A DNA stretch of 64,000 bases from Limnomonas spitsbergensis (GCA_037349105.1 JAYJMM010000093.1:1302001-1366000), one strand, 5' to 3'; counted from the stretch's first letter, positions 31,201 through 42,587 are shown. Numbers and translations are program-made. Notes: generated by a model not told the origin, from the letters alone.

Positions 31201-34200
31201 TAATGAGATTCATCAGGCCTCAGCCAGCCTGCAGTGGGTGTCTGCAAGGAAGCAGATCTAAGGCGGCAGGGGGAAAAGTGTGAGGGGGAGGGGGGGGGGA
31301 TAAGGGGGGGGAGATAATGAGATTCATCAGGCCTCAGCCAGCCTGCAGTGGGTGTTGGCAAGGAAGCGTATCTGATGCGGCAGGGGAAGAAGTGAGTAGG
31401 TGGGTATGGATAAGGGCTTAAGGGGATAGGGTCACTGGCATCCTGGCGCAACATCCAAGGCTTCAGCTAGCTTGCAGTGGGTGACTGGGGGGAAGTAGGT
31501 CTGAGGCGGCAAGGGACGAAGTGAGTGTAGGGGGGGGGGAGGGGAGGGGATTAAAGGTTGGGGGCAGGGTCACAGGGCTGGCAGGAGACACGTCAGGTGG
31601 CAGCGGAAGGAGGGCGGTGGTGGGGAAATGGATAACAGGGGCAGGGGGCAGGGCCACAGGGCTGGCAGGAGACACGTCAGGTGGCAGCGGAAGGAGGGCG
31701 GTGGTGGGGAAATGGATAACAGGGGCAGGGGGCAGGATCACAGGGCTGGCAGGAGACACGTCAGGTGGCAGCGGAAGGAGGGCGGTGGTGGGGAAATGGA
31801 TAGTAGGGGCAGGGGGCAGGATCACAGGGCTGGCAGGAGACACGTCAGGTGGCAGCGGAAGGAGGGCGGTGGTGGGGAAATGGATAGTAGGGGCAGGGGG
31901 CGGGATCACAGGGCTGGCAGGAGACACGTCAGGTGGCAGCGGAAGGAGGGCGGTGGTGGGGAAATGGATAACAGGGGCAGGGGGCAGGATCACAGGGCTG
32001 GCAGGAGACACGTCAGGTGGCAGCGGAAGGAGGGCGGTGGTGGGGAAATGGATAACAGGGGCAGGGGGCAGGGCCACAGGGCTGGCATGAGACACGTCAG
32101 GTGGCAGCGGAAGGAGGGCGGTGGTGGGGAAATGGATAGTAGGGGCAGGGGGCAGGATCACAGGGCTGGCAGGAGACACGTCAGGTGGCAGCGGAAGGAA
32201 GGCGGTGGTGGGGAAATGGATAACAGGGGCAGGGTACAAGGCCACAGGGCTGGCAGGAGACACGTCAGGTGGCAGCGGAAGGAGGGCGGTGGTGGGGAAA
32301 TGGATAGTAGGGGCAGGGGGCAGGATCACAGGGCTGGCAGCAGACACGTCAGGTGGCAGCGGAAGGAGGGCGGTGGTGGGGAAATGGATAGTAGGGGCAG
32401 GGGGCAAGGCCACAGGGCTGGCAGGAGACACGTCAGGTGGCAGCGGAAGGAGGGCGGTGGTGGGGAAATGGATAACAGGGGCAGGGGGCAGGGCCACAGG
32501 GCTGGCAGGAGACACGTCAGGTGGCAGCGGAAGGAGGGCGGTGGTGGGGAAATGGATAGTAGGGGCAGGGGGCAGGGCCACAGGGCTGGCAGGAGACACG
32601 TCAGGTGGCAGCGGAAGGAGGGCGGTGGTGGGGAAATGGATAGTAGGGGCAGGGGGCAGGGCCACAGGGCTGGCAGGAGACACGTCAGGTGGCAGCGGAA
32701 GGAGGGCGGTGGTGGGGAAATGGATAACAGGGGCAGGGGGCAGGATCACAGGGCTGGCAGGAGACACGTCAGGTGGCAGCGGAAGGAGGGCGGTGGTGGG
32801 GAAATGGATAACAGGGGCAGGGCGCAAGGCCACAGGGCTGGCAGGAGACACGTCAGGTGGCAGCGGAAGGAGGGCGGTGGTGGGGAAATGGATAACAGGG
32901 GCAGGGGGCAAGGCCACAGGGCTGGCAGGAGACACGTCAGGTGGCAGCGGAAGGAGGGCGGTGGTGGGGAAATGGATAGTAGGGGCAGGGGGCAGGGCCA
33001 CAGGGCTGGCAGGAGACACGTCAGGTGGCAGCGGAAGGAGGGCGGTGGTGGGGAAATGGATAACAGGGGCAGGGGGCAAGGCCACAGGGCTGGCAGGAGA
33101 CACGTCAGGTGGCAGCGGAAGGAGGGCGGTGGTGGGGAAATGGATAGTAGGGGCAGGGGGCAGGGCCACAGGGCTGGCAGGAGACACGTCAGGTGGCAGC
33201 GGAAGGAGGGCGGTGGTGGGGAAATGGATAGTAGGGGCAGGGGGCAGGGCCACAGGGCTGGCAGGAGACACGTCAGGTGGCAGCGGAAGGAGGGCGGTGG
33301 TGGGGAAATGGATAACAGGGGCAGGGGGCAGGATCACAGGGCTGGCAGGAGACACGTCAGGTGGCAGCGGAAGGAGGGCGGTGGTGGGGAAATGGATAGT
33401 AGGGGCAGGGGGCAGGGCCACAGGGCTGGCAGGAGACACGTCAGGTGGCAGCGGAAGGAGGGCGGTGGTGGGGAAATGGATAACAGGGGCAGGGGGCAGG
33501 ATCACAGGGCTGGCAGGAGACACGTCAGGTGGCAGCGGAAGGAGGGCGGTGGTGGGGAAATGGATAACAGGGGCAGGGGGCAGGGCCACAGGGCTGGCAG
33601 GAGACACGTCAGGTGGCAGCGGAAGGAGGGCGGTGGTGGGGAAATGGATAACAGGGGCAGGGGGCAGGGCCACAGGGCTGGTAGAAAACATATATGAGGT
33701 GGCAGCGGAAGACGAGGGGGGGGGGGGGGAATGGATAAGGGTTAAGGGGGTCAGGGTCACAGGGCTAGCAGGAAACCTACATGAGGTGGCAGCGGAGGTT
33801 CAATTTGTTCCCCACTGCACTGGCAAAAACACTGACTGGCCTCACCCATCGTATACAACCTCTCCTTTGCAGTGCATGCATCACCTTCCCGGTGGCGTTG
33901 CTCACCACACCCCACTCAGTCACGACCATGGCAAACCTCACCTTCCCAGTGGCGTTGTTCACCACACCCCACTCAGTCAGGACGAAGGCGTCGTTGACAG
34001 CGGTGAACACAATCACCTCGGCGCCAGCGGCCTTGAACTTATCCAGGCTCGCGACGAAGCCTGGCAAGTGGGTCTGTTGGGGGGGGGGGGCGGGGGGATC
34101 AGTTGGGTCAGTTGGGTTAGTTGGATCAGTTGGATTAGTTGGGCGGGGGCAAGTGGATCAGTTGGATCAGTTGGGTGTATCAGTTGGGTTAGTTGGATCA

Positions 34201-37200
34201 GTTGGATCAGTTGGGTGGGGGCAAGTGGGTCTGTTGGGGGGGGCAAGGACCAGGGATACTTTAAGTCAGGAACTCAGTACTGAGTGCGACCTGCACTGAA
34301 ACACAGTATCGTATCAAACAATTGTTGGATATTTAGCCAAGTGCAGTCCCTCAGTGCTGAAAGTACCCCAAAATCTCAGGCAGTGGTTTTTGTCTCGGCT
34401 GCGTGGGACGCCCTGCCGCCGCCAAAGGCCTGATTGGGACCAAACCTGGACCGGCCTAAGGCCGGCAATTTCTTCTGTTACGTGGCGACGGTGATGGATG
34501 GCTAGTATTTGAAAGTCTTTCTCACCCCCAAACAATGGTTATCACCCTCGAAGGAAAAGCAAACCTGCAAACAATTTGTCCTACTCAGTCACAAACCTTT
34601 GAGCAGCCAGGGGTGAAGGCGCCGGGGACGCCGACCAACACACCCTTCTTGCCCGCAAACACATCCCTCAGCTTCATCGTCGATTGATTATTTATTCACT
34701 AACCTTTGAGCAGCCAGGGGTGAAGGCGCCGGGGACGCCGACCAACACACCCTTCTTGCCCGCAAACACATCCCTCAGCTTCATCGTCGATTGATTATTT
34801 ATTCACTAACCTTTGAGCAGCCAGGGGTGAAGGCGCCGGGGACGCCGACCAACACACCCTTCTTGCCCGCAAACACATCCCTCAGCTTCATCGTCGATTG
34901 ATTATTTATTCACTAACCTTTGAGCAGCCAGGGGTGAAGGCGCCGGGGACGCCGACCAACACACCCTTCTTGCCCGCAAACACATCCCTCAGCTTCATCG
35001 TCGATTGATTATTTATTCAATAACCTTTGAGCAGCCAGGGGTGAAGGCGCCGGGGACGCCGACCAACACACCCTTCTTGCCCGCAAACACATCCCTCAGC
35101 TTCATCGTCGATTGATTAGTTATTCACTAACCTTTGAGCAGCCAGGGGTGAAGGCGCCGGGGACGCCGACCAACACACCCTTCTTGCCCGCAAACACATC
35201 CCTCAGCTTCATCGTCGATTGATTATTTATTCACTAACCTTTGAGCAGCCAGGGGTGAAGGCGCCAGGGACGCCGACCAACACACCCTTCTTGCCCGCAA
35301 ACACATCCCTCAGCTTCATCGTCGATTGATTATTTATTCACTAACCTTTGAGCAGCCAGGGGTGAAGGCGCCGGGGACGCCGACCAACACACCCTTCTTG
35401 CCCGCAAACACATCCCTCAGCTTCATCGTCGATTGATTAGTTATTCACTAACCTTTGAGCAGCCAGGGGTGAAGGCGCCGGGGACGCCAACCAACACACC
35501 CTTCTTGCCCGCAAACACATCCCTCAGCTTCATCGTCGATTGATTATTTATTCACTAACCTTTGAGCAGCCAGGGGTGAAGGCGCCGGGGACGCCGACCA
35601 ACACACCCTTCTTGCCCGCAAACACATCCCTCAGCTTCATCGTCGATTGATTATTTATTCACTAACCTTTGAGCAGCCAGGGGTGAAGGCGCCGGGGACG
35701 CCGACCAACACACCCTTCTTGCCCGCAAACACATCCCTCAGCTTCATCGTCGATTGATTATTTATTCACAAACCTTTGAGCAGCCAGGGGTGAAGGCGCC
35801 GGGGACGCCGACCAACACACCCTTCTTGCCCGCAAACACATCCCTCAGCTTCATCGTCGATTGATTATTTATTCACTAACCTTTGAGCAGCCAGGGGTGA
35901 AGGCGCCGGGGACGCCGACCAACACACCCTTCTTGCCCGCAAACACATCCCTCAGCTTCATCGTCGATTGATTATTTATTCACAAACCTTTGAGCAGCCA
36001 GGGGTGAAGGCGCCGGGGACGCCGACCAACACACCCTTCTTGCCCGCAAACACATCCCTCAGCTTCATCGTCGATTGATTAGTTATTCACTAACCTTTGA
36101 GCAGCCAGGGGTGAAGGCGCCGGGGACGCCGACCAACACACCCTTCTTGCCCGCAAACACATCCCTCAGCTTCATCGTCGATTGATTAGTTATTCACTAA
36201 CCTTTGAGCAGCCAGGGGTGAAGGCGCCGGGGACGCCGACCAACACACCCTTCTTGCCCGCAAACACATCCCTCAGCTTCATCGTCGATTGATTATTTAT
36301 TCACAAACCTTTGAGCAGCCAGGGGTGAAGGCGCCGGGGACGCCGACCAACACACCCTTCTTGCCCGCAAACACATCCCTCAGCTTCATCGTCGATTGAT
36401 TATTTATTCACAAACCTTTGAGCAGCCAGGGGTGAAGGCGCCGGGGACGCCGACCAACACACCCTTCTTGCCCGCAAACACATCCCTCAGCTTCATCGTC
36501 GATTGATTATTTATTCACTAACCTTTGAGCAGCCAGGGGTGAAGGCGCCGGGGACGCCGACCAACACACCCTTCTTGCCCGCAAACACATCCCTCAGCTT
36601 CATCGTCGATTGATTAGTTATTCACTAACCTTTGAGCAGCCAGGGGTGAAGGCGCCGGGGACGCCGACCAACACACCCTTCTTGCCCGCAAACACATCCC
36701 TCAGCTTCATCGTCGATTGATTATTTATTCACAAACCTTTGAGCAGCCAGGGGTGAAGGCGCCAGGGACGCCGACCAACACACCCTTCTTGCCCGCAAAC
36801 ACATCCCTCAGCTTCATCGTCGATTGATTATTTATTCACTAACCTTTGAGCAGCCAGGGGTGAAGGCGCCGGGGACGCCGACCAACACACCCTTCTTGCC
36901 CGCAAACACATCCCTCAGCTTCATCGTCGATTGATTATTTATTCACAAACCTTTGAGCAGCCAGGGGTGAAGGCGCCGGGGACGCCGACCAACACACCCT
37001 TCTTGCCCGCAAACACATCCCTCAGCTTCATCGTCGATTGATTATTTATTCACTAACCTTTGAGCAGCCAGGGGTGAAGGCGCCGGGGACGCCGACCAAC
37101 ACACCCTTCTTGCCCGCAAACACATCCCTCAGCTTCATCGTCGATTGATTAGTTATTCACTAACCTTTGAGCAGCCAGGGGTGAAGGCGCCGGGGACGCC

Positions 37201-38429
37201 GACCAACACCCCCTTCTTGCCCGCAAACACATCCCTCAGCTTGATCGGGGCCACAGGAGGGACGTCGGGTTTGATCTAGGCAGGGCAGGGCAGGGTAGGG
37301 TAGGGTAGGGCAGGATTCAAAATACGAAAAGGACAGGGCAAAGCTGGGGGGAATTCGAAAACGAAAAGGGCAGGGCAGGGCAGGGCAGGGGAAAACTCGA
37401 AACCAAATAGGGCAGGGTAGGAAAGTCAGGGACAATGAGCAATGCCTGGTATTATCGGCTCGACTGGCATCACAGGGGGCAAGCTGGGCTTGAAAGAGCC
37501 ACGTGGTACACGGGGTTGGGCTAGGCAGGGCTGGGCTGAGATGGGCTGAGCATGGCAAGAGTACAACAATAAAATATCTTGTTGGGAAGAGAGGGTGAAC
37601 CTGAGCAGATTCAGTTCAAACCCTTGCCTGCCCATGCTTCATGAGACGTGCATGCCCCAACTCAAGACCACCACGTAGTCACGCACCTCAGTCAGGGGGG
37701 TGCCCTCTTGTAGGACGATGTCGGGAAGCTGATCTCCAGCCTGAGAGCACAAGATGGAACTGACAGCAATTTGAAAGACATAAAAATGGGCTCTTGGGTG
37801 CTGTCCATTTTCTTTGGATTTAACAAGGTGTGTGGCCGGCCGCCCAACCCTAGAAAACCTGACACGCTGACACACACAAAAACAGCCCGGGTGCGCATGG
37901 GGCCCTCGTCGGCAGCTGAGAAAAGGCGAGCAGGAACAGGAAAGGCACACGACCAACAAGCACTCACACGGCCGCAATAACTCATTGGGTGTACATCTTT
38001 GATCTCAGCTCTGAGAGATTCACACCATGGGTCCACACAGAAGGTTCGCAGTGCTGCCGAGGAGGAGAGAGGCCAGGGTGCGAGGGTAGTGGAGGGTTGC
38101 ATGCAACAGAAGTCGGGCCTCCAGAGTCACCGATGCAATTGAAGGTAGTCGAAACGGTTTGTGTTTTCAGCACTGGGCTGTGGGCAGCTCGCTCAGCACC
38201 AGACACGTCAGCTGACGTCAGAGAGACGGATCCCTTGATTCGATTTGTAATGACAGTGTTTCAGTGACCAGAGAATTTCATAGATGACGATGATTGCTGA
38301 TCTCACAATTCAGACGACGTTGGCAGGGGTGGAACCGGTTCTGGGTGAGAATTTGCGATGGCACCATGGAGTAATCGTGGAGGTTGCTTCCGATGATCGG
38401 ATCGCTTTACGCACCTTGGGAATGGCCAT
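28236..38429 (-). CDS. PRXII: Type II (PrxV-like) peroxiredoxin, 6 exons, 170 aa
   Basis: Exons: 38429-38415, 37740-37687, 37275-37165, 34073-33942, 29340-29246 and 28341-28236. They are all GT-AG and the frame closes at 170 residues. The enzyme reduces hydrogen peroxide and organic hydroperoxides using a peroxidatic cysteine. Motifs: AGDQLPDIVLQEGTP at the N terminus, GVPGAFTPGCS with Cys58 as peroxidatic residue and Thr55, THLPGFV (61-67), FTAVNDAF (83-90), and Arg136 in GKRFSAV. The usual resolving cysteine of plant type II enzymes, just before the VND motif, is absent here (VIVFTAVND), so another thiol such as Cys113, Cys157 or glutaredoxin/glutathione may resolve the sulfenate. The start codon has good context (CAAGATGGCC), but the frame stays open about 70 bases upstream, so a longer, targeted N terminus is possible. 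Introns hold large exon-derived arrays. Confidence 0.9.
28342..29245 (-). repeat. Copies of the peroxiredoxin exon 5 donor edge (intron 5)
   Basis: The exon 5 donor edge (plus strand CCCACCTCTTGCCCCGCC, real site at 29241-29258) recurs near 28914, 29007 and 29108, each with CCCACCT..TTGCCCCGCTTGTTG. A GTAACGATCAC-like spacer repeats with about 95-bp spacing. The rest of the intron (28380-28850) holds GGGTTCAGGGTTTTGAGTTC repeats and one LINE tail motif at 28450-28475. Confidence 0.82.
29345..31500 (-). repeat. 18-copy array of the peroxiredoxin exon 5 start
   Basis: Eighteen units of about 108-120 bp carry the acceptor and first 42 or so bases of exon 5. They read IRFLANTHCRLAEA against IRFLADTHCKLAEA in the true exon (29340-29246). 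In nearly all units a stop follows at once (GCC TGA). Each unit has a G-run of 9 to 19 bases whose length varies. The most distal unit (about 31500-31455) is diverged (THCKLAEALDV). The array fills the downstream part of intron 4. Confidence 0.92.
31563..33680. repeat. 25-copy, 84-bp array in peroxiredoxin intron 4
   Basis: CGTCAGGTGG recurs every 84 bp exactly from 31591 to 33607, giving 25 units with partial units at both edges. Units differ at only a few sites (GATAACAGG or GATAGTAGG, GGATCACAGG or GGCCACAGG). Because 84 is divisible by three and stops are rare, three frames stay open for over 2 kb. On the gene strand it is C-rich, like an expanded polypyrimidine tract. Confidence 0.93.
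33760..34260 (-). repeat. Copies of exon 4 donor and acceptor edges
   Basis: Downstream of the real exon 4 end (33942), a second copy of the last 40 or so bases and donor lies at 33930-33885 (TEWGVVSNATGK followed by GTGATG). Upstream of exon 4, the acceptor edge GGCAAGTGGGTCTGTTGGGG recurs near 34215-34235, with partial copies near 34145. GTTGGATCAGTTGG repeats fill the gap. Confidence 0.8.
34592..37275 (-). repeat. 25-copy, 107-bp array of the catalytic peroxiredoxin exon
   Basis: GAGCAGCCAGGGGTGAAGGC recurs at exactly 107-bp steps from 34601 to 37169, giving 25 copies. Each encodes LRDVFAGKKGVLVGVPGAFT then PGCSK, including the catalytic cysteine, followed by a GTTAGT or GTTTGT donor. Only the 37275-37165 copy has the upstream acceptor and the codons for IKPDVPPVAP. 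The other 24 begin with an ATGAAGCTGAGG junction and lack a good polypyrimidine acceptor. Spacer variants are ATTATTTATT and ATTAGTTATT. The coding part is almost invariant, silent sites included, so the array is young or homogenised. Confidence 0.97.
37276..37686 (-). other. Peroxiredoxin intron 2
   Basis: This intron contains GGGCAGGGTAGG-type short repeats next to the exon 3 acceptor and AATTCGAAAACG-type duplications. No gene is seen. Confidence 0.6.
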
Positions 38430-39234
38430 CTTGCGACTCGGGTTGGTCTCGATGAAGTATTGCTTACCGTTACCTCTCCTGATGCAATAACGTGATCAGG
38501 ATCCTTACGTTAAGTTTACAATTCTGTGCTGTATCGTGAACACGGGACGAAAGGGTTTCTAGATGTTGCTTACCGGAGGTTTGCAGAAGATCTTAAGCGA
38601 CGTGCAAGTCAAGTTTGTGCATCGGCAGAAAACTTACGCTGCATTGCGCGATCATGACACCGGTTTTCATCAGTTTTCGAACCCAAAACCCCATTCAATC
38701 ATTGAGCGCAAGCGCGAGCGGTTGTCAATTGTCATGCTGACAGATTTACGCTTAATCGGTAAGCACGTTCTTCGACGCAGCTGGGTCTTTACACGATTCT
38801 GATAAAGATGACCCGTGATAGGTTCATATCCTTGTCGCTTCCATGGCACGTAGTTTATCCTCCACTGGCCACCGTCTAGCTTGCGTCCGCGTCCGTCGGT
38901 CCGTGTAGCTGATTTTGAACGGTTGAGCTGAACGAACTCTAGTATTCAGGAAGTCACGGGCACAACTCATTGTGAAGTCCAAGCAAAATACTTGTGCTAC
39001 CTCACTTCCCATTGACGATAAATTCGTAATCGCATGCGGTCTTCCAATTTCCAAGGCTTATGGTACCACCCCCTGGCCCCTTCTGGAGTTCTGGTACCAC
39101 CATCATCCGCAGATTGTCCACATGCGTTGCAATTTCACTTGCCTGCGGCTTGGCAACTGAAAATTTCAACATCCATTACTGGTACATGCGCCACATAAGA
39201 CAAACAAGTATCAGCTGGACATCAAAAGGTCTAT
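38430..39234 (-). promoter_or_regulatory. Peroxiredoxin upstream region
   Basis: About 800 bases separate the peroxiredoxin start codon and the LINE A tail. Promoter and 5' UTR (perhaps an upstream targeting exon) should lie here. An in-frame stop occurs upstream near 38503, so any N-terminal extension must be spliced or short. No other gene was recognised. Confidence 0.4.
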
Positions 39235-39394
39235 AATGTTACACATCTGGGCCCGCTCAAAGCTCGGCCGCGTGGGCATCCAACTGTTCAGAAGGGAGAA
39301 AAGAAGAAACTAAAAGGAAGAGGGGGGGAAGGAACAAAAGGAGAGGCCGGGAAGGCAAAGAAGACCAAGTCCGACACCTGAGTTCCACTAGAGA

Positions 39395-39584
39395 GTACCG
39401 TAGTCACGGACGTATTTCGTTACTTTGATCGTTCTTCAAGGAGCAACGAAATCAGTCGTGAAATTGTTTTTGACTGGAATTTTTTCATGTTAAGGGGCAA
39501 CGAATCAAAAAAATCGCAAAAACTGCGACTTTTTAAGCAACAACGAAATTCAGAAATAACGAAACACGTCCGTGACTACGGTAC
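39395..39584. mobile_element. 190-bp MITE in the LINE A 3' UTR
   Basis: Inverted repeats of about 29 bp bound it: GTACCGTAGTCACGGACGTA at the left and TACGTCCGTGACTACGGTAC-type complement at the right (the actual right arm has CACGTCCG). The interior is AT-rich with CAACGAAAT words. The matching site in LINE copy B has no insert, so it landed after the copies diverged. The target duplication could not be fixed by eye. Confidence 0.78.
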
Positions 39585-40659
39585 CAGCATAGCCCTCAAC
39601 AAAGCTCCTTAAAAAAAACGTATCCCACCCCTGCTTGGCTGCGAGGGCGCCCCACTGATCAGATGGGAGAAACTGAAAAGGGGGCAAACAACAACAACAA
39701 CAATAAAAAATGACCAAAAGAGAAGGCAGGAAAGGCAAACGACACCGCGCCTCAGAATCCCTTGAGACTAACCCTCAACAATGCCCACAGCACAGTCCAC
39801 AAAAGAAAGTGCATCCCACCCCAGCTCAGCCTGGTACAGCTGGTGGAAGTTAGTGGCAGAGCCCGGAGGATCTGCCCACCCCCGCTCCCGTAACTGCTCC
39901 CTGACACTAGGGCACTGGAAGCACGCATGTAGCGCATCCTCCACAAGCTCGCTATCTCCCCTTGCCCAACACCGCTGGCAGCAGCGTGCCTCTCGCCGCT
40001 GAACGTTGCGCCGTCCTCTGGTATCAGCCGTGCTGATCGCGCCGAGCCGCAGTCGCAAATTTATGCGCACACAAGCACACTCCCTCTGGCTACGGTAGTG
40101 CGACTCTTGGCTTGACCCAGCACGGCACCCGCCGTGGACTGGAACAAGGCGCGGTAGGTCGCCGCAGATATGTGCTCGGTGGTAGGTCCCTGGGGTCCCC
40201 ACCGCCGCTTGCGTCCAGCCGTGCTTGCTCGTAGGCTGCGTCAACGAGTGCCAACACGTCTGTGACGGGTACGCGCTGTAGGGCAGCTGCTGCCTCGCGC
40301 AAGGTGGGGGTGCCTGCCCCCCACTCCAGCTCCTCTAATGCCCCTAGCAGATCAGAGCACCAGGTGCGGCCGCGAGTGCCCTGGCTGACTGCAAGCTGCG
40401 TATCTGCTGCCATCGCTTGAGCCATGAGAGGGCTGTATTGCTGTGCCGCCGGTGCCACCGCTGCATTGTAGAAGCGGAGGATATGGGTCCACAAGTCTCG
40501 CTGTAATGGCTGGAGCTGCAGCTCTCTCATGACTCCTCAACTGGCGGCTGATGCAGGTAGCCCCGCAGCCTGGCGTAGGTGCCGAAGCAAGCTGGACTGC
40601 ATTTTGCTGGAGAGACATTGCCGCGGCCGAAGGCGGCTGGTGGCCCACACCACGTCGCC

Positions 40660-42587
40660 CTAGTTGGCCGCATCCGCTGCGTACACAGCTGCTAACCTGA
40701 TGCGGGTTGGAAGACGGCGCCTTAAGCCCACCTTGGCTGCCCGCATGCGGCGAACGTGGTGCAGCGCGGCAGCCAAAGGCGCCTCTCTACCCTCCATGGC
40801 CCTCTTCAGGCCGCCGCTTTCGTGCTGAGTGATGCCCAAGAACTTAAATTCATGGACACGCTTCAACACGGCTAGGTCAGGGCCGTAATCGCAAAGATGG
40901 GCTGGCTGTCGGCGCTGCGCTGCTAAGCGGCTGCCAAACTCCATGACTTCTGTCTTACAGACATAGACCTGAAGCTGTTTATGTCGGCATATTCATGCAA
41001 GGCATCAAGCATGCGTTGCAGCCCTGCTGAGGTGCGGGCTAGCAAGGAGAGGTCGTCCGCATACAGCAGGCAGCATAGCTGTCGCCCCGCCTGCAGCTCA
41101 ATGCCCTCTGCCGGGCACTTGGCTGCGAGCATGGCCGACAGGTCGCTGAGGTAAAGGCTGAAGAGCATGGGGCTCAGGGGGCAGCCCTGCTTGATGCCTC
41201 TGGTGCAAGGCACAGGACCAGTGCGTTTGTGGCCGTCAGTGTGCGTGTAAACTGCAATGGCATAAAGCGCTTGCACCGCGCGTAACAGGCATGCAGGCAT
41301 GTGAAGATGCTCGCATAAATGCCGCCACAGCTGCTCCTGGGGCACGCTGTCATAGGCCTTTGTGAAGTCCACATAGACCACATGCAGCTTGCCACAGCCT
41401 GCAGCTGCCCGTTGAGCATGGACTGCATGTCTGAGGAGGAAAGCAGCTTGGAGCGTGCTACGGCGCTGTTGAAAACCAAACTGCTCAGGAGGGACGTGGC
41501 CGTGCAATCGCGCCCACTCATCAGTGATGACAGTGAGCATGCTAGCATACAGCCGGTAAAGCACGCTAGTGATGGCGATAGGCCGGTTATTCCCGGGATC
41601 AAGGGGGTCGCCCATCTTGTAAACAGGCTGAATCCTGACTGGCTGCCAGGCACTAGGCATTCCCCCCCGCACTGCCATCGCAGTCAACAAGTCTTGCAGC
41701 AGATCCCTCAGCACGTGCCGTTGCTCCCCCTCCGAATCGTCCTCTACCATAGCCAACTTGATAAAGGGTGCCGCCAGACCGTCTAGGCCCGCCGCGGTGT
41801 GTACCCGCATGCGGGAGAAAGCCCTTGCGAAGCAAGAGGCAAGCTGCTCAGCTGACACGCCTAGGTCCTCAGCGGTGGCAGTGGACAAGTTTGCCTGTGG
41901 CGCCGCAGGAGAGGGGGGCACAGTGGCGGTGAATTGCTGTCGCAGGTGTGCCTCCCACTTCAGGGAGGAGACAGCCGTGGTGGGGCAGGTCTGCCGCCTC
42001 TCTTGCAGCTGCTCCCGGTAGACGGTGCACTCGCTATGCTGCAGCCTGTCAGCTATAGCTGCTGACATATGGCGCGTGAAGTAGCGGCGACGTCGTCGTG
42101 CTGTGGACTTGTAGCGTTGCCTGGCTGCCTTGCGCTCTGGGCCCGGGGCGCTGCAAAGCGACTTCGCTCGCAGCGCAGCATAGGCGCTCTGAACCTCCGC
42201 ATCCCACCAGGGGGGGCGCTGATGCTGGCCACGCCGGGCATGGGGCCGCAGAGTGCGCGTCATGCCAGCAGCTTCGGCCGCAGACCAAATCACAGCAGTG
42301 AGTGCCACTGCGGCTGCCTCGTCGTCACTTGCCACAATGGCCAGGCTGAAACGCTGTAGGCCCTGCAAATCGCGGGCTAGCGCGGCGCTGTAAATGTGCG
42401 CCTTATCAGCTCTCCAGGTCAGGATGGTTTGACAGCTTCCTGCTGGCTGGCCAGTATCAGGCTGACCTCCCACCACGTCGATGCCGCTATCTACCCGAGG
42501 TTGAAAGGTTCCCGCAACCGGACGATGAGGTCCGGTTGGGTGGGAAGCACCCCGCTCACCAATAGGTGCGGTGCAGTCATACGTCAT
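40660..42587 (-). pseudogene. LINE reverse transcriptase, frameshifted
   Basis: The 554-codon frame (42587-40923) begins in the endonuclease-RT linker (PPWWDAEVQSAYAAL) and covers RT motifs: NNRPIAI, VDFTKAYDSVP, GIKQGCPLSPMLFSLYL and the catalytic LLYADDLSLLA. After HEYADI the frame shifts by one base and continues as MEFGSRLAAQRRQPAH in 40944-40660. Comparison with copy E (HEYAADKQLQVYV) shows a one-base deletion at about 40995. The architecture fits an APE-type LINE with the N-terminal endonuclease lost. Confidence 0.88.

Noticed and set aside
31463..34283. Open frames of 689-765 codons on both strands
   Set aside because: They are products of the 84-bp repeat, whose length is a multiple of three. 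They overlap each other, have no domain, and lie inside intron 4 of the peroxiredoxin gene.
34592..37170. The 107-bp array as a CRISPR array
   Set aside because: Repeat plus spacer is uniform, without unique spacers, and the unit encodes part of the peroxiredoxin. It is in a eukaryotic gene and there are no cas genes.
34592..37170. A polyprotein with 25 fused catalytic modules
   Set aside because: Units are 107 bp, not a multiple of three, with in-frame stops in each spacer and no good acceptor in 24 of them. Inclusion by splicing cannot be fully excluded but is unlikely.
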